A stretch of 64,000 bases of DNA from Oscheius dolichura (Eukaryota > Nematoda > Chromadorea > Rhabditida > Rhabditidae), in contig OW051495.1 in assembly GCA_932521035.1 (NCBI GenBank), positions 9,796,001-9,860,000 of the forward strand, written 5' to 3'. The notes beneath the pieces are model-generated. The model did not search any database. It was not told where the DNA came from and was given only the letters and a program-made list of their open reading frames with translations. Each line of letters opens with the position of its first letter. Position 1 is the stretch's first letter. The translations under genes were made by a program, and so were the position numbers. Positions 1-11,044 of the stretch are shown here, piece after piece.

Positions 1-38
1 ACTTGTAATAATGACTTCTCTACCATTCTTTTCTCCAG

Positions 39-1050
39 ATCTGTTGTTATAAAACAGTTGGATACAGGCTTTCTCGCTCGCCAGAAAGAGATTTACAAGT
101 CTGTTGATATGCTTTCTAATGTTCTTGAAAACCTGGCTTGGGCAGAACAGCAACGAAATCGTCCACGAGAGATTTTATTATCTAGCGAGGTGACATTGCC
201 GACTTCTGTACCACGGTATTACAGTTGGTCCATCCAAATATTGCGAAAGTGCTTTCGTTTATCTCTACTTCTGAAAGGAGAGAGGATATCAATGCTCTCG
301 TCATGGAGGGCAAAGCTGATGGGATCCTTGAAACATGTTAATTTTGATTATTTTTTTCCCTATCGACAAGTATAATTTCAGATGCTCAGCGGTACCCATT
401 TTCCGATGAAAAAGTGAGGATTCTCGGATTGCAGTTAGCTAGCGCTCTTCAATACTGCCACAATCTCGGAGTTATGCATAGAGATGTCAGGCCAAAGAAG
501 TAAGTTAACCTTACTCGTTGCGGCTATAACTCTATGTTCCCACTATTACAGTATTATTTTTAAGCATATATGTTCACCATGGAGGCAACACACTCAAACT
601 GGCTAATTTCGGCTATGCGAAAAAAGGCGGTGATCTCTTCAATACGGCAAAGTATTTGCCTATTCTATTTTATTCATTTTTATTTCTCCAGTCGAGCAGA
701 AGAAGTTTATTACAAGGCACCTGAGGTCATCACCGCGGCTCCTATGGCCATCTATAGTTATCCGGTTGACGTGTACAGCTTTGGCCTCGTTCTGTGGTCT
801 ATGGCTCATGATGGAAGGTACTGGCTGTATTTTGAGTGATCACGCTTTTAGGAGACCATTCATTAATAGGGCTATTAACCCTTTTGCCTTTGGCGAATAT
901 CTTCAAGGTGGAGATGACAACCGCCCGAAGATCCGTGAAAATCTAGACGAGATGCTAACAAGTTTGATCCGTTGGTGTTGGAAAACTGATTTCAACCAGA
1001 GACCCACAATGACTGATGTAATGAACCTCCTTCAAAAGACTGCCGGTTAA
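39..1050 (+). CDS. Protein kinase-like domain gene, 3' part (5' end outside window)
   Basis: Spliced exons encode most of a kinase fold. In order I see a VVIK motif (the beta-3 lysine of VAIK), HPNIAKVLSF, the catalytic loop HRDVRPKN, LKLANFGYA at the DFG position, APE as YYKAPEV, the F-helix stretch DVYSFGLVLW, and the terminal Arg of NQRPTM. Introns of about 35-65 nt lie near 190-224, 500-564 and 654-692; the acceptor at 564 was chosen because it restores frame between HRDVRPKN and the NFG motif. The DFG aspartate, which normally holds Mg, reads Asn, so the protein may be a pseudokinase; the lysine and HRD are kept. The gene enters from the left edge, so its N-terminal part and any receptor region are unknown. 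Stop at 1048-1050. The tyrosine-kinase-like group fits best, but the family is not settled. Confidence 0.75.
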
Positions 1051-1085
1051 TTATAATTTCTGTTCTTTTTACGAAAAATGAAATT

Positions 1086-1290
1086 CTATGTTGAACATTG
1101 ATATCGGAGGAATCCGAGTTTCCGTGGATCAGGAGAAGTACAGTAAACAAAATGAAAAGAGGGGCAAGTCTCTATAAGAAGGGTAGCACATTGGATAAGA
1201 GAAAATAGCAAGGAAGGTAGGAGCAGAACATGCGATAACGTGCTGGGTATGGCATTTCCGTTTCCCAGTACCCTTCTAGGAACCAACGCA
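1086..1290. repeat. Diverged duplicated segment, copy 1
   Basis: About 80 bp here align closely with 3928-4010 (shared core TTTCCGTGGAT and AAACAAAATGAAAAGAGG), and weaker similarity continues for another 100 bp. In one frame both copies keep similar residues (IDIxGIRxSVD), so they may derive from an old exon, but this copy is closed by a stop within about 30 codons. The rest of 1051-1500 shows no gene. Confidence 0.5.
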
Positions 1291-2235
1291 GACTAAAAGG
1301 CTTGAATTCTGTAGCCAGATAGGTTCCTTGGGGATACTCACCTTCTTAAAAAGAGTGATCACCCTTTGTGTTCAATGCTATATTATTCACTACAGCTGTT
1401 TTATTCAGAAAGACGTACTCTCTCGAGTTTTCACTCCTTGATTAATTATTGATTTCCACCTGTCTCTTCTTATACCTTCTACTAGTTTTCATTCAGTCAC
1501 ATGATCGAGTGCCCCGAATTTGACTACGACTATGAAAAGTCGCATGCTGTCTATTTGTGGTGCCTGCATCTCGCTACCTTTATTAGTCTGCTGGTTAATT
1601 CGGTGATCTGCTACTGTATCATTTTCCGTTCTCCCAGCCAGATGAAAACCTATCGTTGGTTCCTGCTCCTCCATCAGGTTGCCGCTTTCGTAACAGACAT
1701 ATGGATACTGCCGTCCCCTCTTAAAACCAAACCTGAAATTTCTTTGCTCAAGGAGTAATTCTTGTTCCATTCCCAGCTGGTTATTTTTTTGGTTATGCAA
1801 AATATTTTATGTCAACTGAGAAAGTCTATGCATTGGGGACAGAGCTTTATTACTTTTGAACATATCACTGTGGGTCTTTTATTCTTCTATCGATATCGGC
1901 CGTCCACCAAGTTAGAAGTAATATCTTCTGGTGGGCATCATTCCTACTGTTTCTTCTTATCGTGCTCATAGTGAATACGTATTTGCCATTGAGCATACAA
2001 ATCAACAATGAAGAAACTTTTAATCGTTTAGCCGAAGTACGTTCACAGGGAGGCAACCGAGCAACGTTTCTGCTTTTCCGAAATATGGAATTCCCTTGAT
2101 TCAATAATCCATTCTCTATATCGTCCTGATCAGAGAATGCCGCGAGCGTGTCATCAGGTCGACACCTATTACGCTGTGTTCAGCGTCCTTTCCACTAGAA
2201 ACAAACTTTCAGCTGCGGATCACATAACCGTGCCG

Positions 2236-2348
2236 CGTTATGAGGGGTTGAAGTCGATATTTTGAAAAATAGAGTAAACTCTAAAAGGGACTTTACAGGA
2301 AAACACCCAAATTTCGTACTAATTTTCAATCTTCGACCCCTCATAACG
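2236..2348. repeat. Small fold-back (hairpin) element
   Basis: The left arm (CGTTATGAGGGGTTGAAG, 2236-2253) is matched in inverted orientation by 2331-2348 with one difference over 18 bp, around a loop of about 77 bp. It lies between the two halves of the srh pseudogene. No clear target duplication was found, so the class is open. Confidence 0.6.
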
Positions 2349-2534
2349 TGGTGACTCCATGTGCTCCACAGCTGAACTTTTGCTTCTGCGGGTTAAAAAG
2401 GACGAAAAGGATAGGTGACATATAGACCTGATGCCACGTTCGCTGCATTTCCTGATGAGCTCTCAAACGATTGCTAGCGTTTGACCGGTAGGACCGACCA
2501 GATTATCCCAGATCTCGTTGGATTTTTCGACTTA

Positions 2535-3672
2535 CGAGGGAAGTCCACCAACTGGGAGTGACCGATTTGGCTGATTTTTTGCCAGGATGTAGACCTATGT
2601 CAGTGATGTAGAAAACAAAAAAAAATTATTAGTCCAAACGGCGATTTAGAGGAGCTAGGCCACTTTGAAAGTGAAAAAAAAACCACTTTTTGGGCCCTTT
2701 TCGCGCCCTCATAACTTTTGATCCAAATATCGTAGCGGGTTCAAATTTGTTTCTACATATGCAGAATGAGGAGCTCAATAAGCATAGTGCAAAAGAAGAC
2801 CCAGGTCCATTCGATAAAATAGCGCAATTCGCTCATAAACTTCCTCCAACACGAGGTCCAAAGTACCGAAATGCTTATAGGATCTGAAAGACCGTTGCAA
2901 CTGTGCCTAAATGACGGCCCATGATGAGACAAGCCCGTTGATATAAGAAACGTTCCAATAGGTGGTCATTTCGGGGAGCTACGATCATTTGAAACCGCAT
3001 ACCCAAAAATGCTCACCATACGGTAGTAGAGAAGTAAATGAGAGTAAACTCGTAAAAGTGGCTTTTGCTTGTGTATTTGTGGTTTTTTTCTGGGCAACAG
3101 TCGATGCTTCTCCTCAATAAGAACCAAAGGGCACAAGAAAACCTTCTCAAAGTCAACTGTCAATATATGGCAAGAAGTTACGGCGTACAGAGGGTCGAGT
3201 GGGCATTTTCAAAAAGGTCGTTTCTCCATGATACTACCACCAATCCGGCTAATTTTTCAACCGCTGCACTAGTCCCGTCAAGTACAATCAAAATGTATGG
3301 TTTCCGAGGCTACATCGGGTAATTCGGAAATTTTTTACATTTTTGGCACACCCTTGGTGCCCTATCTAAAGATTATGAGCGAATTGCGCTATTTTATCGA
3401 ATGAACCTGGGTCTTTTTTTGCACTATGCTTATTTAGCTCCTCATTCTGCATATGTAGAAACAAATTTGAACCCGCTACGATATTTGGATCAAAAGTTAT
3501 GAGGGCGCGAAAAGGGCCCAAAAAGTGGTTTTTTTCACTTTCAATGTGGCCTAGCTCCTCTAAATCGCCGTTTGGGCTAATAATTTTTTTGTTTTCTACA
3601 TCACTGACATAGGTCTACATCCTGGCAAAAAATCAGCCAAATCGGTCACTCCCAGTTGGTGGACTTCCCTTG
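2535..3672. mobile_element. Non-autonomous inverted-repeat transposon, TTA-flanked (copy 1)
   Basis: Long terminal inverted repeats of about 300 bp (2535-2838 and about 3373-3672) enclose about 530 bp of unique sequence. Both ends carry AGGGAAGTCCACCAACT next to TTA (2532-2534 and 3673-3675), which looks like a 3-bp target duplication. A TTA/TWA duplication is typical of PIF/Harbinger elements, hence a tentative assignment. No transposase reading frame was seen inside; the short open frames are chance. It shares subterminal blocks (CCGATTTGGCTGATTTT and GGAGCTAG) with the element at 46043-46609. It disrupts the srh pseudogene. Confidence 0.75.
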
Positions 3673-3927
3673 TTAGCCCTGGAGTATAACACCGCGTCTG
3701 CGAGCGATTGAAACAATCGTAGTGGCAACTCAAACGGACGCCATATACAAATCAGTAGGATTAATCCTACTCGATGCTGTTCTTTTTTTTGTTATTATGG
3801 CCTATTTATCTATCGGCTCATGGAGAGCCACAAGAAGTCGCACTATGTCTTCAAAATTGCGCCTTATGCAGCAGAGATTCCTTATCCAACTATACCTACA
3901 ATCATTCATTCCATTTTTTGTTCTATG

Positions 3928-4146
3928 TTAAAAATTGATATTGAAGGTATCCGGTTTTCCGTGGATAAGGAGACATGCGGTAAACAAAATGAAAAGAGGA
4001 ACAAGTCATTTATAATCTCTATGAGAGGCATATCGGGTAAGAGGGTAAGAGAACACAGCAACGAATTAAAGAGTACAGCAGGCTATAACGTAATCAAGGC
4101 GTCTGGGGCAGACAGGTCTTTCATGGGCAAGACATTTCAAAAATAG
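3928..4146 (+). repeat. Diverged duplicated segment, copy 2
   Basis: Second copy of the segment at 1086-1290. Here the frame stays open for 108 codons (from about 3820), but no family is recognisable and the frame overlaps the 3' end of the srh pseudogene, so I do not call a gene. Confidence 0.45.
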
Positions 4147-4945
4147 GCACTATGACTTCTAATATGTTTCCGCCATGTCTGCTGCCGATGGTAATTAATT
4201 TCCTCCGCTATAATCTCCTTTCGTAGTTGTTCAGAGTTGAGGCGAAGCTCTGAAATTCCGATTATTATCTAGGCTTTTCAATTGGATTACCGAAATTGGC
4301 TTTTTTTTTACCATTTCCGTGATCTAATCCACCTCCACAATTATGAAGAACTAATGGAAAAAGTTTACCTTCGTTTTGTTTCAGACACTCTTCCAACATT
4401 TGGCATTCATCGGCAAAAATTTCCGCATCATTTTTGCTCTTCCTTTGAGAGGGACCGTCTTCCGATGAGGAAGATCTATAAAGTAACGCCCCAGATTACC
4501 GTATTTCCCCGAATAGAGCCTATTTCTAGAGATTGGCGTATGAAAGAAAGCGGCTAATAAATTAATACGGTATCTATAATTAATACAAACTTATTCAATC
4601 TCTGGCGCTTGGTAGTTGTCTTCATAAATGAAAGGTGCCGCGTATAGATGTTATACCTTGTTTTGCACATGAAACGGTGTGGGCGTGTATAAAGATTACA
4701 TTTGAAGCACTCCGGTAGATGGACAATATTTGTATCTATTGGGGATTATCCCTCTTTAATAGCTTGTGATAGACAGGAACATCTATTCCCGAGATAGAGG
4801 CACTATAGCGGGAAGACTATAACGAAGGCAAGCACATCCTTTTAACTGTGATATATGGAGGGAGTATGGAGCACATTTAGATTTCATTCCAAATAACATT
4901 GACATAACAAATAGATATAAAGAAGGCACGATAGGATGCCGTCAT
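4147..4945. other. Intergenic region, possible degenerate exon debris
   Basis: About 800 bp without a supportable gene. Short open stretches at 4200-4560 (hydrophobic in one frame) could be remnants of a chemoreceptor C-terminus, but stops and frame changes prevent a call. The right part is the 3' flank of the minus-strand guanylate cyclase. Confidence 0.4.
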
Positions 4946-7677
4946 TCAATTGATTACACAAGTTTTCGAAGACCGTTGTCCGTTTTCCATAATCGGCATA
5001 GAGCTAGCTGCATCGTGGATGTCCAAACTCGTCTCCAATTCTTCGTAGCCCTCAATGCTGTTGACGTTGACATCTCTTTCCTTCTCAACGATTTCCCACA
5101 TGGATTTCTTCAAACTTCTCAGAAGGAAATACGTGTCCATTTCTCCCTAAAAGCGACTTTTCCTGATCTTCCCTCTGGAGAGCTCACAACCTTTCCTTTA
5201 ATCACCATACGCCCGCGTGGCTTGAATTCAAATCTTCCCGTTCGATTGGCACATGTTTGGGTCTAAAAAAACTGGGTTTCCAGTCCTTTCCAATGATGAT
5301 CACCTTTTCAGAACAGTGAACTTTACCCGCCTGTCCATGTGTTTCAATTTTTGACGCTGTGCTCACGGTGTCACCAAACAGGCAGTATCTATATCTAATA
5401 GTTAGTCGGCTCGTAATTAATTTGGACACCTAGGCATTTTGACGCCAACAATTCCGGCAATTATGGTTCCTGAATGGATTCCAATACGGACTTCCAGTGG
5501 TTTCTTTGAGACGGGGTCTTGGACAGTCTTCGCCTCCCAGATCATTCCCAGTGCGACGTAACAGATCTTTTCAGCGTGGCTCGGGAGAAACTCCGGGATT
5601 CCTCCAACCGTCATGTAGCTGTCTCCAATTGTCTCGACTTTATACACCTATCATCCTTTGTGCTGCGGTTTGCACTCTTTAAAAATACCTCATGGAGGAC
5701 CACGAGTCGGTCGAAACGATGAAATAAATCATTCAACAGCTGAACTATCTCCTTTGGCTGACATAGCGGCACGATATATTGAAATGAAGGGATATCGGCA
5801 AACATAACCGTCGCCTCGTCATATTCACCTGGAAGGAATAATTAATGGCCGTTAGCGTGCCCCCTTACTCGCTTCAATATGCTCTCCATTCATTAGCTGG
5901 TTGGCTATAATTTGAGGCAGCATATCTTTCAGAATCATATCTGATTTTGCCTTCTCCTTGTCCAGATCTCTAGCCAACTGTTCCAGTTGTTCGTTGTTGG
6001 CTTCCAGTTGAAGATTAACTTCGACATCAGAAAGGCGCTGCTGGTTGAGAAGGATCAAATCTCGGGTAGCGTCATGGAGAGGCATTGCTGAGATAAGGAG
6101 TCATAGACTTATCTTTAAAGTAATCTCCTACCAGTTAGCCTCATGCCGTTCTGCAGCAGCTCGTTGATAGAGGTGATATAAGGTGAACACAGATAGATCA
6201 TATGTTTCTGCGATGTCAACAGCATCATTTGCCCTTTTAATTTCAAATGTTGCCCACTGTGAATCAAAGCTCCGGAGTCTTCCTCATTTCTAAGGTACTT
6301 ATTTGTCCTTGCATTCCTGAGATTCTACTGTGTTTTATCGTGTTTCCTCATATTCGTGGGGGAACACTTAAGCTGCAGGACGAACACTGCATTGATGAAG
6401 TTACAGACATTGTCAAAGTCCAGGGGGATTTGAGGCCGGGCAATTTCAAAGATTCTAAGGAGAGGTGTCCCCGGCACGAGAAGCTCTCTAGGAACGTGGT
6501 TACTATAAAATCTCTTTCGGAAGGTCGAATGACTAACTAGAGCTCATGGCCGAATTGAACCAGGCGGCATTGCTCGTCAAAGACAACGTGATACGGGAGA
6601 GCTTCACAAAAATCATAAGCAGTCATTTTTAAGCCCTCTTCTGAAAAGGACCACGCTTTAAAATCACACGAAAGAATACCGTGTGCTGCTGAGATTGTCG
6701 ACTGACTATCCGTGACAGAATCTCGTCTTTCATCCGCTCCTATCTGACACTCTTTCTTGTAACTTATCTACTCCGAGCTTACAATTTTAATGAGGAAAAT
6801 GACATGTTCTTCTATACGTTCGCCCCCAGTTTGCATCTGGACGGACCTTTGAGTCCTGCCGGTGATCGTTAGAGTTAAGTCGATATTGAACACTCGATGG
6901 GCTACCTCTCGGAGTACGCCTAAACTAGAAAATATGCACTTTTTAGAGCAAGAACACCTCTGACAATGGGATAAAGTCCTGGCCGTCCAGTGAAATAATG
7001 CAAAGTGATGGTACCGTCTTCATTTTCTTCGCAGCGAAAAGACGGGCCACGCAGGTTAGCCTTATAGACAACGTGGTCAATAAAATAATGGAGGGAGTCC
7101 AAATTATCCAGGAAGCCCTGAAAGATGCCAGCTTTGTTTCAATCATTAGTGAAGAGCAGACTTTTAAAGTCGGACTCATGCTTCGAACCAGCTCATCCCA
7201 TCCAATTTCCATAGTGTACTCTATGAGGAAGGCTCCGTACAATTCCCACACCTGTTCTTTATTTATCTCTACAAGATACCACTCATATTAACAGTGCTCT
7301 TTAATTAAAAAGCTGCCAGAAACTATAGAAGCCCTGAATCGAATGCAATCACGAGAAACATCGCTTCAGGACCTATAGATCAGGTAGCTCCATGTTTTAA
7401 TTAAAAAGGCGTACTTGTTAAAACGGAGACACTCTCCACCAATTGATAGGTATCCGAATCGGCATAATAATGATTAACGATGTTTTCCTTTCCCGCTTCG
7501 AAGCCGGCTCTGTTACTAAAAATGCCTTATTTAAAAAAAGAAATGAGCTATGGTCCAACATAACAGCCGTCCACATGTCTTCTCCATATCTTCGAATAAT
7601 TAGTACACGGATACTTTCGTGAATAAACCCGAACTGAAGTCTAGGGCTAAACTTTTTGAAGTTATCAAACTTACCAT
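4946..7677 (-). CDS. Soluble guanylate cyclase, atypical, heme-domain type
   Basis: Cytosolic enzyme that makes cGMP from GTP; in nematodes this class senses O2/NO through heme. Fourteen short introns give one continuous protein. The HNOB heme domain starts [10 protein letters not shown] and includes DSLHYFIDH, whose first His (about residue 101) matches the proximal heme ligand; the YxSxR motif reads YFTGR. HNOBA follows ([18 protein letters not shown], then [17 protein letters not shown] leading into a coiled coil). The cyclase domain has both metal aspartates ([15 protein letters not shown]) and the guanine-selecting Glu and Cys (KVET, YCLFGD). The usual N...R pair after GNTV is Ser and Lys here (DTVSTASK), as in alpha-type subunits, so a partner subunit may be needed. 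The first coding exon is just the ATG (7675-7677), directly followed by GTAAGT. Closest in style to the C. elegans gcy-32/34/35/36 group; exact orthologue not assigned. Confidence 0.9.
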
Positions 7678-7979
7678 GAATGTAGGTTGTAGCGGCGAGC
7701 AAATGGGCAATATTAATGATTCCAGGCACGAATGGCGTGCCAAAGGTCGCCTGACCTTGAAACATTTAAAAGGAGAGAAACTAAGGGAGACTCAGGTTGT
7801 GTTTCAGAGATCATGATGCTTACTTTTCAGAGATCACTATTTACCAGGGAATCTTCTCTCACCCTTCTCCAATTAGCTCATTGTACAGGTGAAGAAACAA
7901 AAACCGAAATGTGCCTGCCTCGTTGCTTGCCGACAGCGAACACGCCTAAACCAAAACATAGGCGGCACCACATCATAGT

Positions 7980-9165
7980 CTAACCTTTAACCAGGTGGTA
8001 CAAGTCTTTTCGATATGATTTATTAATACAAATCATTGATAAGATGCAAATAGACGGAATGAGACCCAGTATAAGCATAGTTATGTTATAAGGAGCTGAA
8101 AAGGCATTGCTCTAGATTATAAAGCCTTACCAAATAAATTGCATTGAAAGAAGTATAAAGTAGCCAGAGATCCAAAGACAAATCCAAAAAGAATATAAAG
8201 TATAAACACTTGTATCATGAGGGTGTTTACTAGATTAGTGTGCAATTCGATGGTCTTTTTAGATAACTGATGCTTTAATTCACGTAAGAGACGATGGATG
8301 TAGTATATGGAAAGGGGAATCATTACATAGCCCAGAATACAAATAAATATAATCTGAGCTGCAAAATAGTAGAGATACGTATTTGACCAGGTGATCGGTA
8401 TTATGGCAATTGAACTGTTAGAAATACCAACGGGCAAAGAGTCGTAGTTCACCTGAAAATACGCTTTGCTCATATCATTTTTAATAACCGTTTGTCTTCA
8501 GTATTAAACAAGAAATACTCTCGAAGTTCAGTCAGTCTATTAACCGAAATCCCGGTTTAACCCGCTTCAAACAGGAGACAGTAGCTGACCTTTAACATTG
8601 CTTGAAGTGCTTCCGTATGTCCATCAGTACCCGCCAAATATAACCACACCACCGATAGAGAAATTGAAACTGCACAGCCAAATAAATAACCGTAGACAAT
8701 ATATTGACGATGAAGGATATGGTTCTTTGGAAGGAGGGCAAAGACACGATAATGGAGAAGATAAGCATCCGATCCAATTAAAGCTTCGTGGAAGTAAATA
8801 GATTAAACTAAATTAATCACCTGCTCCGGTTGAGTAGGCGAGTAAAAATTGAACAAGTACCGGTAATCCCATATCCGATAAAGGCCCAATTGTTGTAAAG
8901 GCTATGGCGACAGGTGGTAAGGCTATTGGTAAAAAGATGAAAAAGAGAAGGTGCATGGAGAAGGCACTACAAGTTTTACTAAATCCTGAGATCTCAATCT
9001 CTACCTAAATATCAAAATAGAATAGACAAGTTTAAATCCCAGCAGAGCTTTTCGAGCCTTCTGGTTCCATAGTAAGTACGTAGCCAGAAGGTAGATAGGA
9101 ATACAGGACAGTAGACAAATATTTCCAAGCCGTTGACAGAAGTTTATAGTTTCGTTTGAGATCAT
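7980..9165 (-). CDS. Seven-transmembrane chemoreceptor, str/srj-like
   Basis: Starts MISNETINFCQRLGN (ATG 9163-9165), followed by a hydrophobic helix, a positively charged turn (WNQKARKA) and further membrane segments. Later exons carry FLYRWCGYIW, a long membrane segment before YYIHRLLRELKHQL, SKKTIELHTNL and a last helix with LGLIPSICILS ending near DLYHLVKG. The loop pattern SKKTxxLxxxLxxxLxxQ before the sixth helix is typical of the str superfamily. At least four introns. It lies 0.3 kb upstream of the guanylate cyclase on the same strand. Presumed role: odorant detection at sensory cilia, inferred from family only. Confidence 0.75.
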
Positions 9166-9636
9166 ACTTTTATTGTGATTCTCTTAATGGATGACAAACA
9201 GTGTAGCCGGACAACGAAAGCTTTTGACATGGTGATTCAGACAGGTGGTAATTAGCAGGCGAAGAAAAGGAAAAAGAGAAGGTAATGGAAAACTCTCCTT
9301 CAATAACGACGTGGAGATGGTTTCAAATGTGGAACAAGAGCAATAGATGCCTGATAATGGGCTTTATCCATACAGCTCAACTACGCTACAAATTTTCAAC
9401 AAAAAATACTGTAAATAGGCTGTCCTGAAATGATCTAGCGGCGATGATAAGACTTTCCTGCCCGTCTTTAATTCCCACTAATCCACTAGTAATCGACAAG
9501 TTCTAACATGTCAAAAAGCATTCACCCGCCTAAAATTGAACGCGTTACGCCTTGCTTTCCCCCTCTACAAGCGAAAAAATTGGCAAGATCGCTTTGATCG
9601 CGTTGCCCAGCCTTGGTTCGTCTTTTCTCCACAGGG
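9166..9636. other. Intergenic region between divergent genes
   Basis: About 470 bp between the starts of the str-like gene (minus) and the F-box-like gene (plus). It must hold both promoters; no TATA box or other clear motif stood out. Confidence 0.5.
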
Positions 9637-10680
9637 ATGACTGGTTTTCCTGTATTTACCCTCGATCCCGATCTTCTCGGAACAGTTTTATCAAAGGTAT
9701 GTTTCCTTGTATTGCTCCCCCCAATGAATTATCCCAGTTAGAGGGAAAAAGTTATATCCGTCTACAGCAAACGCGCCGAGATGTCCTCAAGTCAATCCAA
9801 AAGTGCCATGCCGTTTCCGTGGCCGTAGATGGACACTATTTCTTAGAAGTCAAAGGATCATCCTGTCTGTTCTATACCTCCAAATATTACACAGAGAAAT
9901 CCATCAACTTGGAAAGGATCTATGGAGCTCGATTGAGCGTCCTTCATGGGCCGCGTAAGTCCAACAGTTTTCGTCTCTATTCGAAAACTTTTTAGAGAAT
10001 GGAAAAGAGTTTGGACATGTGTGTGGTCCTCTCTGGAAGAATCGGATTACATGCAAAAAGCTGTTTATGCAGAAGACTACTTGCACTGCAGAACAGTGCG
10101 AAGCGTTGCTGAATATTCTAAAACCAGTGGCAATCTTCTTGAATAGCGAGGGATCCAATCGATTTGAAGCACTTTTTCAGTCTAAAACTCTGGTAACTTG
10201 CATTCTTCACTTTTGGTTTAATCAGGTGCCTTTAGAAAAGTGCTGAAGTTCGTCTGAAACCCGAAGATCTGGGTCTTGCCGTGCCGAAGCTTCTTGCCTC
10301 TCTCCGGAAAGTGGAAATTCGTGCCTTGTACCAGAGTACAGACGGGTTCGACTTACTCCTTACAATTCTCCAGGTGAACCAACCGCTGTTCTTTTTAATT
10401 CTAATCTCTTTTTCAGATCCTCCACTCTAACCCATTTCCGAACCTCCGACGCTTCCATTTCACCGTGTCTTGGGGAAAAGAGCTCTTCACTGCCAATGAT
10501 TTAGTGGAACAACTAGAGGATTTTCAAGTAGCCAAAGTCTCCAATAAATGGAAAAAGATCTCTGCTGTAGTGGACCTGCCACCGGCTGTTTCTCGTTTGT
10601 CCTCCTGTAAAGTGGTTATTCAAGAATACACAAATTCCCTCAAGGGTCACATCTATTTCAAGCAGTTGAACAACATGTAA
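9637..10680 (+). CDS. F-box-like family protein, copy A
   Basis: Member of the about 300-residue family found six times in this window. Exon 1 encodes only about 20 residues (MTGFPVFTLDPDLL...); after an intron of about 45 nt comes GKSYIRLQQTRRD, together resembling a degenerate F-box (SCF ubiquitin-ligase adaptor) cut by an intron. Downstream blocks shared with the other copies are YGARL, TAEQCEALLNILKP, FEALFQSKTL, FHFTVSWGKE and a C-terminal SCKVVI strand. Five introns. Start chosen at 9637 because it matches the short first exon of all copies; an earlier in-frame ATG at 9552 would read through the first intron. Poly(A) signal AATAAA at 10688, 8 bp past the stop. Substrate and function unknown. 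Confidence 0.7.
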
Positions 10681-10941
10681 ACCGATTAATAAACGTTGCT
10701 AATTACGGCAGTTTCATAATTACATACAGCCCTGGGGTGGAGGCACGGCGAACCCCCCTGAAAAGGAGTGCGGTGTCCGCTGGCATTTCATTGGCCGCCT
10801 GAATTCCCATTGTACATTTTATTGCCAATAGAACCGAACTATCATCGCTATAACACCCCAACGATAACAAAATGTTCAATTAATCCTGGCTTTTTGTGAC
10901 TCACACCGCTTGTTTACGAAAATTCCTTATTTCGCACCTTC

Positions 10942-10955
10942 TGATAAGCTTATCG
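10942..10955. promoter_or_regulatory. Paired GATA-factor site upstream of SMYD gene 1
   Basis: CTGATAAGCTTATCG: two back-to-back GATA cores (TGATAA and TTATCG) about 90 bp before the ATG at 11045. The same 13-14 bp arrangement occurs before SMYD gene 2. In nematodes TGATAA sites are bound by intestinal GATA factors (ELT-2 type), so gut expression is an inference. Confidence 0.55.
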
Positions 10956-11044
10956 ATTCTGAATGACCCTCTCGCGACGTTTCTTCAAGATGAATGTTTT
11001 TTTAAAGTTTAGAATTTCTCAAGAATATCTTCAATTTCCAGAAA

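Larger units (their letters stand above)
1501..3931 (+). pseudogene. srh-type chemoreceptor pseudogene split by insertions
   Basis: The first part (1501 to about 2090) starts like the intact srh genes of this window: MIECPEFD, then a first membrane segment, then FRSPSQMKTYRW and LLHQ. It then loses frame at least twice: GYAKYF and YALGTELYYF lie in one frame, LLFFYRYRPS in another. The C-terminal part resumes at about 3722 with the family motif SSKLRLMQQRFLIQL, followed by a stop in the last membrane region. The 1.6 kb between the halves holds two fold-back elements (2236-2348 and 2535-3672). The expected donor after DIW is also missing. Seven-transmembrane chemoreceptors of this class sit in ciliated sensory neurons; this copy cannot make one. 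Confidence 0.8.
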
